Assembly (NCBI GenBank): GCA_045569115.1
Contig: JBJKZS010000001.1
Span: 1-43,915, forward strand
Length of the DNA stretch: 43,915 nucleotides
Direction: 5' to 3'
From: S15-B10 sp045569115
GTDB lineage: Bacteria; Fidelibacterota; Marinisomatia; Marinisomatales; S15-B10
Shown: positions 33,730 through 41,845 of the stretch, piece after piece
Layout: each line of letters begins with the position of its first letter
How positions within the stretch are numbered: position 1 is the first letter of the stretch
The notes under the pieces: generated by a model
Told to the model about the DNA's origin: nothing
Database searches by the model: none
Seen by the model: the letters and a program-made list of their open reading frames with translations, nothing else
Translations under genes and position numbers: made by a program

Positions 33730-34536
33730 TTGGAAAAATCCGAGAAAAATAATTTAGAAGAAAAAGCTAAGTCTAAATCGACATCGAAGTCTAAATCGAC
33801 ATCGAAGTCTAAATCGACATCGAAATCTAAATCGACATCAAAGTCTAAATCAACTAAGGCTATCTCCAAGAAAAACTCTAAAAAGTCAATTAGCAGTGTT
33901 AGTAAAGAGAAAAAGAGTTCAAAGATTTATCAACCTAATTTACTTGCTTCTTATAATGAGAAAGTTATGTTACCTCTTCAAAAACAGCTAAGCCGAAAAA
34001 ATTTGTATGAAGTTCCTAGCTTGCTAAAGATTTCATTAAATATTGGAATAGGAAATGCTCGTGAGGAAAAAAATGCGCTTGATCACGCAATCTCAGATTT
34101 GACGACAATAACGGGTCAGCAAGCTGTTGTAACTAGAGCAAAGAAAGCAATTTCTAACTTTAAGCTACGTGTAGGAGACCCTGTTGGTGCAAGAGTGACA
34201 TTGCGTAGATGGCATATGTTTGAATTTCTTGAAAGACTTATTAATATTGCACTCCCTCGAGTAAGGGACTTCTCAGGACTTTCGGCAAAATCCTTTGATG
34301 GTAGAGGTAATTATAGTTTTGGAATTCAAGAACAAATTGTATTTCCTGAAATTGATTATGATAAAATTGATAAAATACGTGGATTAGATGTTACAATAAC
34401 TACAAGTGCAAGTTCAGATGAAGAAGCCTATTCTCTTCTGAAAATATTGGGATTTCCATTTCGTCTTGAAAACCGTTTTGAACGTTTATCAGAATTAAAC
34501 AGTGCTGAAAAAACAGTAGAGGAAACTAATGGCTAA
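33730..34536 (+). CDS. rplE: 50S ribosomal protein L5 with a repeat-built Ser/Lys-rich N-terminal extension
   Basis: L5 binds 5S rRNA and contacts P-site tRNA. The conserved L5 fold begins near NLLASYNEKVMLPLQKQL and runs through KKAISNFKLRVGDPVG, LRRWHMFEFLERLI and the C-terminal FPEIDYDKI region. Ahead of it lie about 70 extra residues, rich in Ser, Lys and Thr and including five copies of KSKSTS-type units. Typical bacterial L5 is about 180 residues; this one is about 268. Two in-frame TTG codons are possible starts (33724 and 33730); AAGGA at 33719-33723 has proper six-base spacing only to 33730. In E. coli S8 represses the spc operon at the 5' end of rplE; this region has been replaced by repeats here. 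Confidence 0.93.
   Translation: MEKSEKNNLEEKAKSKSTSKSKSTSKSKSTSKSKSTSKSKSTKAISKKNSKKSISSVSKEKKSSKIYQPNLLASYNEKVMLPLQKQLSRKNLYEVPSLLKISLNIGIGNAREEKNALDHAISDLTTITGQQAVVTRAKKAISNFKLRVGDPVGARVTLRRWHMFEFLERLINIALPRVRDFSGLSAKSFDGRGNYSFGIQEQIVFPEIDYDKIDKIRGLDVTITTSASSDEEAYSLLKILGFPFRLENRFERLSELNSAEKTVEETNG
33769..33858 (+). repeat. 18-nt tandem repeat (five units) within rplE
   Basis: The unit AAGTCTAAATCGACATCG is repeated in frame from 33769. Units 1-3 are identical, unit 4 has two changes, and unit 5 (33841-33858) has diverged at its 3' end. Each unit encodes KSKSTS. Near-identical units imply recent expansion by slippage or unequal exchange. Confidence 0.95.
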
Positions 34537-34714
34537 GAAGTCACTTATTTTTAAATCGAAAAAGAAACCTAAATTTCAAGTTAGAGAATATCATCGTTGT
34601 TCAAAATGTGGTCGATCGCGAGCATTTTTGAGAAAATTTGGATTATGCCGTCTTTGCTTTCGAGAATTAGCCTTGAAAGGCGAGATTCCCGGTGTAACAA
34701 AGGCAAGTTGGTAA
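34529..34714 (+). CDS. rpsN: 30S ribosomal protein S14, zinc-binding type
   Basis: S14 is a 30S head protein. The 61-residue short form has a zinc ribbon formed by Cys24, Cys27, Cys40 and Cys43 (HRCSKCGRSRAF and GLCRLCFREL). It ends with the conserved GEIPGVTKASW. This is the short C+ type rather than the approximately 100-residue zinc-free type of E. coli. The start overlaps the end of rplE by eight bases. Confidence 0.97.
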   Translation: MAKKSLIFKSKKKPKFQVREYHRCSKCGRSRAFLRKFGLCRLCFRELALKGEIPGVTKASW

Positions 34715-34730
34715 TAAGGAGTTAATTGAA

Positions 34731-35129
34731 GTGAGTATGACTGATCCGGTGGCTGATTTACTGACGAGAATTCGAAATGGTCTTAGGGCTGGTAAGCGTT
34801 GGGTTGATGTTCCTTCCTCAAATTTAAAAAAGAGGATTCTTTTTATTCTTAAAGAGGAGCATTATATAACTGATTTTATAGTTATTAATCATCCATTAAA
34901 AAAAGAGTTACGTATTTTTTTGAAATATGATAGAGATGGTGGTCCAGTAATTCAAAATATCACTAGAGGAAGCAAACCAGGTCGAAGGGTTTATGTTGGG
35001 GCAAATGAAATCCCAAGAATTCTTGATGGTCTTGGCATAGCTATTTTAACCACATCTAAGGGTGTTATTTCAAATAAGGTTGCGAAAAAACTAAAAATTG
35101 GTGGTGAACTGCTCTGCAGTGTTTGGTAA
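34731..35129 (+). CDS. rpsH: 30S ribosomal protein S8
   Basis: S8 is a primary 16S-binding protein and in E. coli the spc-operon repressor. The 132-residue product starts MSMTDPVADLLTRIRNG from GTG; AAGGAG at 34716-34721 gives nine-base spacing to it. The C-terminal GLGIAILTTSKGVISNKVAK carries the usual RNA-binding STSKG-like TTSKG motif. Confidence 0.96.
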   Translation: MSMTDPVADLLTRIRNGLRAGKRWVDVPSSNLKKRILFILKEEHYITDFIVINHPLKKELRIFLKYDRDGGPVIQNITRGSKPGRRVYVGANEIPRILDGLGIAILTTSKGVISNKVAKKLKIGGELLCSVW

Positions 35130-35133
35130 TAAA

Positions 35134-35670
35134 ATGTCACGAATAGGTAAACAACCCATACAGCTACCGGATGGAGTCAAGTTTTCTCAAGAGAATGGTC
35201 TCGTATCAATTATTGGCCCTAAAGGGAACCTTCTTTTAGAGCCACATCCTGATATCATAGTCAAAGATGATAATGGTAGTATAGTTGTTAATAGACCATC
35301 TGACAATGCTTCACATAGGGCATTACATGGTACTACCAGAGCAATTCTTGCGAATATGGTTCGTGGTGTTTCGGAGGGTTTTAATAAAAATTTGGAGATC
35401 ATTGGAGTAGGTTTCAATGCGAAAATAGAAGGAAAGCGTTTAAAACTTTCTTTGGGTTTTTCTCATGACATTTATTTTGACCCACCTGAAGGTGTTGATA
35501 TAAAGACTGGAAAAGGGTCAATATCTATATCGGGAATAGATAAACAACTAGTTGGTCAAGTAGCAGCAAAAATAAGATCATTTCGTCCTCCAGAACCATA
35601 TAAAGGAAAAGGTGTTCGTTACTCTGGGGAATATGTAAAAATTAAAAAGGGTAAAACAGTAGGCGAATAA
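35134..35670 (+). CDS. rplF: 50S ribosomal protein L6
   Basis: L6 sits near the sarcin-ricin loop. The start is set at ATG 35134 (MSRIGKQPIQLPDGVKF), giving 178 residues, the family's normal size; an upstream in-frame GTG at 35098 would overlap rpsH by over 30 bases. The C-terminal RPPEPYKGKGVRYSGEYVKI is diagnostic. Confidence 0.96.
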   Translation: MSRIGKQPIQLPDGVKFSQENGLVSIIGPKGNLLLEPHPDIIVKDDNGSIVVNRPSDNASHRALHGTTRAILANMVRGVSEGFNKNLEIIGVGFNAKIEGKRLKLSLGFSHDIYFDPPEGVDIKTGKGSISISGIDKQLVGQVAAKIRSFRPPEPYKGKGVRYSGEYVKIKKGKTVGE

Positions 35671-35675
35671 ATTTT

Positions 35676-36041
35676 ATGAAAAAACATTTAGTTAAATCCA
35701 AAAGAAGAGAAAGACGGCGTAGGCGTAGTAAAGGTAATACATTAGGAACAAAGTTAAGACCAAGGCTTGTTGTTTATCGCAGTCTTTCACATATATATGC
35801 TCAACTTATTGATGATATTGAAAGAAAAACTCTAGTTGCAGCTTCCTCAACTGAAAAAGATTTTATTGGCTCGAAAAAAGGGACAAAGACAGAATTGAGT
35901 ACAGAGCTTGGAAAAGAACTTGCGGGCAGAGCAAAAAAGATTAAAGTATCGAAAGTAGTTTTTGATCGTAATGGGTTCCTATATCATGGTCGTGTCAAGG
36001 CTTTTGCTGATGGTGCCAGAGAAGGAGGATTAGAATTTTGA
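35676..36041 (+). CDS. rplR: 50S ribosomal protein L18
   Basis: L18 binds 5S rRNA with L5. The 121-residue product has an Arg/Lys-rich N-terminus, then RPRLVVYRSLSHIYAQLIDD and the C-terminal FDRNGFLYHGRVKAFADGAR. Its TGA overlaps the rpsE TTG start. Confidence 0.96.
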   Translation: MKKHLVKSKRRERRRRRSKGNTLGTKLRPRLVVYRSLSHIYAQLIDDIERKTLVAASSTEKDFIGSKKGTKTELSTELGKELAGRAKKIKVSKVVFDRNGFLYHGRVKAFADGAREGGLEF

Positions 36042-36541
36042 GTAGTATTAGTCCAACAGAACTTGAATTAAATGAAGAAACTGTTGTTAAAGTAAATAGA
36101 GTTGCAAAGGTTGTTTCTGGCGGGCGAAGGTTTCGGTTTAGTGCTCTAGTTGCTATTGGTGATTCTCATGGCCATGTTGGTCTTGGTTATGGCAAGGCAA
36201 ACGAGGTGATTTCGGCAATTTCAAAATCAAAGGAAAATGCAAAGAAAAACATGTTCCGAGTACCAATAATTAATGGAACTATTCCTCATAGAATAGTTGG
36301 TAAATTCGGTGCTGCTAAAGTTATGCTTAAGCCTGCATCTCAGGGTACTGGTATCATCGCTGGAGGTGCTGTTAGATCACTTATTGAACAGGCGGGTATA
36401 ACTGATATACTTACCAAGCGATATGGCTCTTCAAATATTAACAATATTGTAAGAGCTGTAGAGCAGGCATTGCGTTCTCTACAGGATCCAGTTTCTGTGG
36501 CCAATCGACGAGGCATTACTATTGGGGAAGTTTTTAATTAA
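36038..36541 (+). CDS. rpsE: 30S ribosomal protein S5
   Basis: S5 contributes to decoding accuracy and the mRNA entry helicase. The 167-residue product has VVSGGRRFRFSALVAIGD and GHVGLGYGKANEV in the N-terminal domain, and PASQGTGIIAGGAVRSLIEQ in the C-terminal domain. It starts at TTG overlapping the rplR stop, with GGAGGA about ten bases upstream. Confidence 0.96.
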   Translation: MSSISPTELELNEETVVKVNRVAKVVSGGRRFRFSALVAIGDSHGHVGLGYGKANEVISAISKSKENAKKNMFRVPIINGTIPHRIVGKFGAAKVMLKPASQGTGIIAGGAVRSLIEQAGITDILTKRYGSSNINNIVRAVEQALRSLQDPVSVANRRGITIGEVFN

Positions 36542-36549
36542 GGATTGTA

Positions 36550-36741
36550 ATGGATAAAAAACCTGTAAAATCTTTGCATATCACCCAGATTAAAAGTGCT
36601 ATTGGTCATAATTACAAGGCAAAAAGAACCTTGCGTGCATTGGGTTTAAAAAAAATAAATCAAACGGTTGTTCATGCTGATACTCCAGTTATTCGGGGTA
36701 TGGTTAACAGGGTAAGTTTTCTAGTAAAAATTAAAAATTAA
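36550..36741 (+). CDS. rpmD: 50S ribosomal protein L30
   Basis: L30 is a small non-universal large-subunit protein, absent from several bacterial groups. The 63-residue product has LHITQIKSAIGHNYKAKRTL and the C-terminal VIRGMVNRVSFLVKI, matching the ferredoxin-like L30 fold. It lies between S5 and L15 as usual. Confidence 0.94.
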   Translation: MDKKPVKSLHITQIKSAIGHNYKAKRTLRALGLKKINQTVVHADTPVIRGMVNRVSFLVKIKN

Positions 36742-36743
36742 TT

Positions 36744-37184
36744 ATGAAACTTAATGAATTGTTAGTGCCTGAAAGTTTGAATAAATCTCGAAAGCGATTA
36801 GGCAGAGGAGAAGGTTCAGGTAAAGGAAAAACTTCTGGCAGAGGAAATAAAGGCTACCATTCAAGGTCCGGTAGTAAACGGAGAAGTTGGTTTGAAGGCG
36901 GTCAAATGCCACTTCAAAGAAGAGTGCCTAAGCGTGGTTTTTCAAATTCAAGGTTTAAGGTTGTTTATCAGATTGTTAGTCTTTCATCTATCTCTAATCT
37001 TGGATTAGAAAAGGTGGATATTTCCACTCTTCTTGATAGCGGGATTATCCAATCTGCTGTTAAGCCTGTGAAGATTTTAGCTAATGGGGAAATAAATAAT
37101 GCTGTTGAAGTTTTCGCTGATGCCTTTAGTGTAACAGCAATTGAAAAAATTGAAAAGGCTGGAGGCAAGGCTATCCTATTATGA
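36744..37184 (+). CDS. rplO: 50S ribosomal protein L15
   Basis: L15 is a late-assembly protein with a long Gly/Arg-rich N-terminal arm: RLGRGEGSGKGKTSGRGNKG near residues 18-37, then FEGGQMPLQRRVPKRGF. The 146-residue length is normal. Its stop overlaps secY by ATGA, coupling ribosome and translocon synthesis. Confidence 0.96.
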   Translation: MKLNELLVPESLNKSRKRLGRGEGSGKGKTSGRGNKGYHSRSGSKRRSWFEGGQMPLQRRVPKRGFSNSRFKVVYQIVSLSSISNLGLEKVDISTLLDSGIIQSAVKPVKILANGEINNAVEVFADAFSVTAIEKIEKAGGKAILL

Positions 37185-38521
37185 TTGACAAATTTAGAAA
37201 TATTTTTGCAATCCCTGAATTAAGACAGCGAATTATTTTTACTTTATCTTTATTGGTTGTTGTTAGGATTGGTGCTCATGTTCCGGTTCCGGGAATAAAT
37301 ACTGAAGCATTAGGAGCTGCTATCCAAAATTTTCAAAACACACTTTTTGGATTATATGATCTTTTTGCTGGAGGTGCTTTTCAAAAAGCCACAATTTTTG
37401 CCCTAGGGATCATGCCATATATATCTGCTTCAATTATTATTCAACTTATGGGTGTTGTGGTACCTTATTTCCAGAGGCTTCAAAAAGAAGGAGAAGAAGG
37501 GCGGAAAAAAATTACTCAGTTAACTCGTTATGGCACAGTCTTCATTTCTTCGCTTCAAGGTTACAGTATTGCTATTTTTCTAGAAAATCTTGAGTCTAAT
37601 GTAGGTGGAGGAGGGGTAATGATGGTTGTTCCAGAGCCTGGATTTGCATTCAGGTTGCTGACCATGATTACCTTAGTTACTGGCACCATTTTTATAATGT
37701 GGCTCGGTGAGCAGATTACTGAAAGAGGAATTGGTAATGGGATTTCATTAATTATTATGATTGGGATTTTAGCTGGATTGCCGAATATTATCGTTAGTGA
37801 AATTTCATTAATTCAAGAAGATGTTAGAGGTCCTTTAACGGAAGTAGTTTTACTAGGAATTATGTTCGTAATAGTCGCTTTTGTTGTATTAATAACTCAG
37901 GGAACGAGGAAAATTCCTGTCCAATATGCTAAAAGAATTGTTGGAAGAAAAGTTTATGGAGGGCAATCGACTCATATACCTTTGAGAGTAAATACTGCCG
38001 GTGTTATGCCTATTATCTTTGCTCAATCTATCATGTTTCTACCAAATACAATTGCCATGTTTTTTCAAAACAGTGAATTTATGCAAGGCGTTATGGTCGT
38101 TTTTTCTCCTCAACATTGGTTTTATTGGACAGTTTTTGGGTTGGTAATTATTTTCTTTACTTATTTTTATACTGCGATCGCTTTCAATCCACAAGAAGTA
38201 GCTGATAATATGAAGAAGCATGGAGGATATATCCCAGGGGTTCGTCCTGGGAAAAAAACCATGGAGTTTATAGATAACATTCTTACTAGAGTTACGCTTC
38301 CTGGTTCCATATTTTTAGCTTTCATTGCCGTGTTTCCTTTCATTTTGATGAATACTGTAGATGTAGGCTATGATCTTGCTTCATTTTTTGGCGGTACTAG
38401 TCTTTTAATCATTGTAGGTGTTGGTCTAGATACACTGAACCAAGTTGAGTCACATTTATTAATGCGTCACTATGATGGGTTTTTAAAAAAAGGTCGCATA
38501 CGTGGTAGGAGACGAAGTTAA
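37181..38521 (+). CDS. secY: Preprotein translocase subunit SecY
   Basis: SecY is the protein-conducting channel of the inner membrane. The 446-residue product has ten hydrophobic helices. It shows the plug region after helix 1 (VPVPGINTEAL), FALGIMPYISASIIIQLM, GERGIGNG-like TERGIGNGISLIIM, and the cytosolic loop with IPVQYAKRIVGRKVYGG. It pairs with secE at 13061; secG is not in the window. Confidence 0.97.
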   Translation: MIDKFRNIFAIPELRQRIIFTLSLLVVVRIGAHVPVPGINTEALGAAIQNFQNTLFGLYDLFAGGAFQKATIFALGIMPYISASIIIQLMGVVVPYFQRLQKEGEEGRKKITQLTRYGTVFISSLQGYSIAIFLENLESNVGGGGVMMVVPEPGFAFRLLTMITLVTGTIFIMWLGEQITERGIGNGISLIIMIGILAGLPNIIVSEISLIQEDVRGPLTEVVLLGIMFVIVAFVVLITQGTRKIPVQYAKRIVGRKVYGGQSTHIPLRVNTAGVMPIIFAQSIMFLPNTIAMFFQNSEFMQGVMVVFSPQHWFYWTVFGLVIIFFTYFYTAIAFNPQEVADNMKKHGGYIPGVRPGKKTMEFIDNILTRVTLPGSIFLAFIAVFPFILMNTVDVGYDLASFFGGTSLLIIVGVGLDTLNQVESHLLMRHYDGFLKKGRIRGRRRS

Positions 38522-38522
38522 A

Positions 38523-39302
38523 GTGGTTAATATACGTAGTAAAATAGAAGTTGAAAAAATTCGTGAGAGTGGTAGAATTGTTTATGAAACATTATCAGCC
38601 ATTGAAGAGAATATTTTATTAGGAAAAGATGGAAAAGAATTGGACAATTTTGCAGAAAATTTTATCCGATCTCAAGGTGGAGAGCCTGCATTTAAGGGTT
38701 ATATGGGATATCCATCAAGTCTATGTATCTCAATTAATGATGAGGTAGTTCATGGAATTCCTAGCAATAGAAAATTTATGGATGGTGATATAGTTAGTAT
38801 CGATTGTGGAGTTTTAAAGGATAGTTTTTATGCGGATAGTGCTAGAACTTATGCAATAAACAATATTTCCTCTGAAGTCGAAGATTTAATGCAAGTAACT
38901 GAGCGTGCTCTTTTCCTTGGCGTTAAGGCAGCCTTTGCGGGCAATCATGTTTCAGATATTGGCTATGCAATTCAATCCTATGTTGAAGATCAGGGTTTCT
39001 CTATAATAAAGGAATTAGTGGGTCATGGTATTGGGAGGGAACTGCATGAGGATCCTCAGGTACCAAATTATGGAATTCGAGGAGAAGGTATTGAATTAAA
39101 AGAAGGTATGTGTATAGCAATTGAACCTATGGTAAATATGGGTTCCGAACATATTGTTACGAAAGAAGATGGTTGGACTATTTGCACAAGTGATGGAAAA
39201 CCCTCGGCCCATTTTGAACATACTTTAGTAGTCGGTTTAGAAAGTGGAATGATTCTTACTAATGGTATTTATGATACATCAAAAATTCTTGCCGAGGCCT
39301 GA
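38523..39302 (+). CDS. map: Type I methionine aminopeptidase
   Basis: MAP removes initiator Met from nascent proteins. The product from GTG 38523 is about 259 residues. Metal- and substrate-binding motifs are NDEVVHGIP, VSIDCGVLKDSFYADSARTY (two metal Asp), LVGHGIGRELHEDP (His), CIAIEPM (Glu) and HFEHTLVV (Glu). An in-frame GTG at 38502 would overlap secY. It follows secY directly, with no adk between. Confidence 0.96.
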   Translation: MVNIRSKIEVEKIRESGRIVYETLSAIEENILLGKDGKELDNFAENFIRSQGGEPAFKGYMGYPSSLCISINDEVVHGIPSNRKFMDGDIVSIDCGVLKDSFYADSARTYAINNISSEVEDLMQVTERALFLGVKAAFAGNHVSDIGYAIQSYVEDQGFSIIKELVGHGIGRELHEDPQVPNYGIRGEGIELKEGMCIAIEPMVNMGSEHIVTKEDGWTICTSDGKPSAHFEHTLVVGLESGMILTNGIYDTSKILAEA

Positions 39303-39310
39303 GGTTTAAT

Positions 39311-39424
39311 ATGAAAGTTAGGGCTTCAGTAAGAAAAATATGTGATAAGTGCAAAATTATTCGAAGAAAAGGTGTGGTTCGAGTAATATGTGAAAACCCT
39401 AAACATAAGCAAAGGCAAGGATAA
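39311..39424 (+). CDS. rpmJ: 50S ribosomal protein L36
   Basis: This 37-residue gene starts MKVRASVRKICDKCKIIRRK and ends CENPKHKQRQG. The zinc ligands Cys11, Cys14, Cys27 and His32 are all present, so it is the zinc-binding form. It sits between map and rpsM. infA, which usually separates map from rpmJ, is not here. Confidence 0.96.
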   Translation: MKVRASVRKICDKCKIIRRKGVVRVICENPKHKQRQG

Positions 39425-39426
39425 TT

Positions 39427-39810
39427 ATGGCCCGAATTTCTGGAGTAGATTTACCTCGTGAAAAAAAAGTAGAATTCTCATTGTGCTACATATATGGAAT
39501 TGGTCGGACTTCTGCCTTGAAGTTAGTTGAAAAAGTTGGTGTTGATAGGAGTACTAGGGTAAAAGATTTAACAGAAGATCAGGTTTCTTCTATTCGTGAA
39601 GCTGTAGTGAAGATGAAAGTTGAAGGCGAGCTTAGGACAGAGAATACCATGAATGTCAAAAGACTAATGGACATTGGTTCGTATAGAGGATTTCGACATC
39701 GGCGTGGTTTGCCTGTGAATGGTCAGAGGACAAAAACTAATGCTCGGACCCGGAAAGGCAGAAAACGAACTGTTGGTTTAGGTAAAAAAACTATTGGTAA
39801 AAAAGGTTAA
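39427..39810 (+). CDS. rpsM: 30S ribosomal protein S13
   Basis: S13 bridges to the 50S subunit and contacts P-site tRNA. The 127-residue product starts MARISGVDLPREKKVEFSL and has GSYRGFRHRRGLPVNGQRTK with the conserved basic tail. It begins two bases after rpmJ, so there is no room for a structured S4-type leader. Confidence 0.97.
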   Translation: MARISGVDLPREKKVEFSLCYIYGIGRTSALKLVEKVGVDRSTRVKDLTEDQVSSIREAVVKMKVEGELRTENTMNVKRLMDIGSYRGFRHRRGLPVNGQRTKTNARTRKGRKRTVGLGKKTIGKKG

Positions 39811-39821
39811 AAAGGAAATCT

Positions 39822-40208
39822 ATGGCAACTCCACAACGTAAAAAAAAGAAGAAAGTTGTCGCCTCAGATGAAGGGGTGGCTCATATAAAAGCAACATTTA
39901 ATAATACAAATATTACATTAACTGATCTAAATGGGAATGTAATTACATGGTGTACCGCAGGTAGCTTAGGATTCAAGGGATCAAGAAAGAGTACTCCCTT
40001 TGCTGCTGGCCAGGCCGCTGAAAAGGCTGCTAGGGAAGCTATTGATCTTGGTTTAAAAAGTGTAAGAGTTGAAGTTAAAGGGCCTGGCTCAGGGCGTGAA
40101 TCTGCTATTAGATCTTTAGGTGTAGCGGGACTTCAAATTACCGCGATTAAAGATATCACTCCAATTCCACATAATGGATGTCGTCCCCCTAAACGACGTA
40201 GAGTTTGA
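39822..40208 (+). CDS. rpsK: 30S ribosomal protein S11
   Basis: S11 forms the 30S platform with S18 and S21. The 128-residue product has a Lys-rich start, then ATFNNTNITLTDLNGNVITW and the C-terminal ITPIPHNGCRPPKRRRV, which is nearly invariant in bacteria. Confidence 0.97.
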   Translation: MATPQRKKKKKVVASDEGVAHIKATFNNTNITLTDLNGNVITWCTAGSLGFKGSRKSTPFAAGQAAEKAAREAIDLGLKSVRVEVKGPGSGRESAIRSLGVAGLQITAIKDITPIPHNGCRPPKRRRV

Positions 40209-40221
40209 GGTTTTAAGAGTC

Positions 40222-40839
40222 ATGGCAAGATATACAGGACCGAAAGCGAAAATTGCGAGAAAGTTTGGTGAAAACATTTTTGGAAATGCGAAAATAGCAA
40301 AAATTTTAGACAGGAAAAATTATCTTCCTGGTCAACATGGACAGGGTCGACGAAGAAGACTTTCAAATTATGGAATGCAATTAAAGGAAAAACAGAAAAT
40401 TAAGCATATGTATGGTTTGATGGAGAGACAGTTTAGGAAGTTTTTTCGTGCAGCTGACAAAATGAACGGTGAAACAGGTTTGAACTTACTAGAGTTACTT
40501 GAGCGTAGACTTGACAATGTTGTATATAGATTAGGTTTCGCTCCTACAAGAGCTGCGGCTAGGCAGCTAGTAACTCACAAACATTTTATAGTTAATGGAA
40601 GATCTGTAAATATTCCTTCATTCCTTGTGAATGAAAATGATAAGATTAATGTAAGAGAAAAAAGCAGAAAACTTTTAGTTGTTCATGATTCGGTAAAAAA
40701 GGTAAGAGGTGATCTCGATTCGTCATGGCTTACTTTAGATAAGGCGTCGCTGTCTGGTTCAGTGACTAAGTTGCCAGAAAAAGAAGATTTTGATCCATCC
40801 ATCAAAGTACAGATGGTTGTGGAACTTTATTCAAAGTAG
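40222..40839 (+). CDS. rpsD: 30S ribosomal protein S4
   Basis: S4 initiates 30S assembly. The start is ATG 40222 (MARYTGPKAKIARKFGENIF), giving 205 residues; an upstream in-frame ATG at 40174 overlaps rpsK and lacks family support. It has PGQHGQGRRRRLSNYGMQLK and an S4 RNA-binding domain (LLELLERRLDNVVYRLGFA). The N-terminal zinc-type cysteines are absent, so this is the zinc-free form. Confidence 0.96.
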   Translation: MARYTGPKAKIARKFGENIFGNAKIAKILDRKNYLPGQHGQGRRRRLSNYGMQLKEKQKIKHMYGLMERQFRKFFRAADKMNGETGLNLLELLERRLDNVVYRLGFAPTRAAARQLVTHKHFIVNGRSVNIPSFLVNENDKINVREKSRKLLVVHDSVKKVRGDLDSSWLTLDKASLSGSVTKLPEKEDFDPSIKVQMVVELYSK

Positions 40840-40859
40840 TCTGAGAAAGGACAAATAAT

Positions 40860-41837
40860 ATGCCATCTAATAACGGTGAACTAAAATTCAAGATTGAAAA
40901 AAAATCGCTTACAGATGATTTTGGGCGTTTTACTCTTGAACCTCTAGATAGAGGAGCTGGGATTACAGTAGGAAATGCAATGAGACGAGTATTGATGACT
41001 TCCATTCCAGGTGCGGCGATCAATTCTGTGAAAATTGATGGAGTTCTTCATGAATATGCTTCTCTTGAAGGAGTTACTGAAGATGTAGCTGATATAGTCC
41101 AAAATCTAAAGTTAGTCCGTTTTAAACTTAGTGATCCTAAACCTGACAAGATACAAATCAGTTTTAATGGTAAGGGAAAATTTACAGCTAAAGATATTGA
41201 TGCTGCATCTCAGCAATACAATGTCATGAATCCAGAATTAGTAATTGCTAATTTGAATGAAAAAGCTAATTTTACTATTGATCTTCAACTTACGGTTGGT
41301 AAAGGTTATGTAGATGCAGATAGTCATCAAAGAATAGATTCTCCTATCGGAACAGTATATATAGATTCAGTTTTTAATCCTGTTACGAGTGTGACTTATG
41401 ATGTGCACCCTGTTTCTTCAGCGAAGGAAAGTTTAGAGCGTCTCACTCTTCATGTAAATACTGATGGAACAATATCTCCAATTAATTCTGTCAGTTTTGC
41501 TGCTAAAACACTATCTGAATATTTTGGCATGTTTATAATTTCTGATGATCAACCAATTCTTGAGGTAGCTGAAGATATAGATGAAGAAGCACTCAGGATC
41601 AGGGAAGTTCTTCAGAGATCTATAGATGAAATGGAACTCTCAGTCAGAAGTCATAACTGTTTGAAAGCAGCAGGTATAGATACAATTATGGACTTAGTCT
41701 CTAAAGAAGAAGGTCAGATGTTAAAATATAAGAATTTCGGAAGGAAATCACTTTCTGAATTGATAGAAAAACTTGATGAAATGCAGCTGTCTTTTGGCAT
41801 GGATGTAGATAAGTACTTTTTGGAGACAGGAGGTTAA
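40860..41837 (+). CDS. rpoA: RNA polymerase alpha subunit
   Basis: RpoA dimerises to nucleate the polymerase, and its C-terminal domain contacts UP elements and activators. The 325-residue product has the N-terminal assembly domain (FTLEPLDRGAGITVGNAMRR near 24-43, then LMTSIPGAAINSVKIDGVLHE split region) and a C-terminal domain from about 255 with ELSVRSHNCLKAAGID and NFGRKSLSELIEKL. Position between rpsD and rplQ is canonical. Confidence 0.97.
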   Translation: MPSNNGELKFKIEKKSLTDDFGRFTLEPLDRGAGITVGNAMRRVLMTSIPGAAINSVKIDGVLHEYASLEGVTEDVADIVQNLKLVRFKLSDPKPDKIQISFNGKGKFTAKDIDAASQQYNVMNPELVIANLNEKANFTIDLQLTVGKGYVDADSHQRIDSPIGTVYIDSVFNPVTSVTYDVHPVSSAKESLERLTLHVNTDGTISPINSVSFAAKTLSEYFGMFIISDDQPILEVAEDIDEEALRIREVLQRSIDEMELSVRSHNCLKAAGIDTIMDLVSKEEGQMLKYKNFGRKSLSELIEKLDEMQLSFGMDVDKYFLETGG

Positions 41838-41845
41838 GCTAACCT

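Noticed and set aside
33651..33869. Minus-strand frame with a striking DVDLDF repeat
   Set aside because: It is simply the antisense reading of the 18-nt repeat in rplE; any in-phase repeat leaves all frames open.
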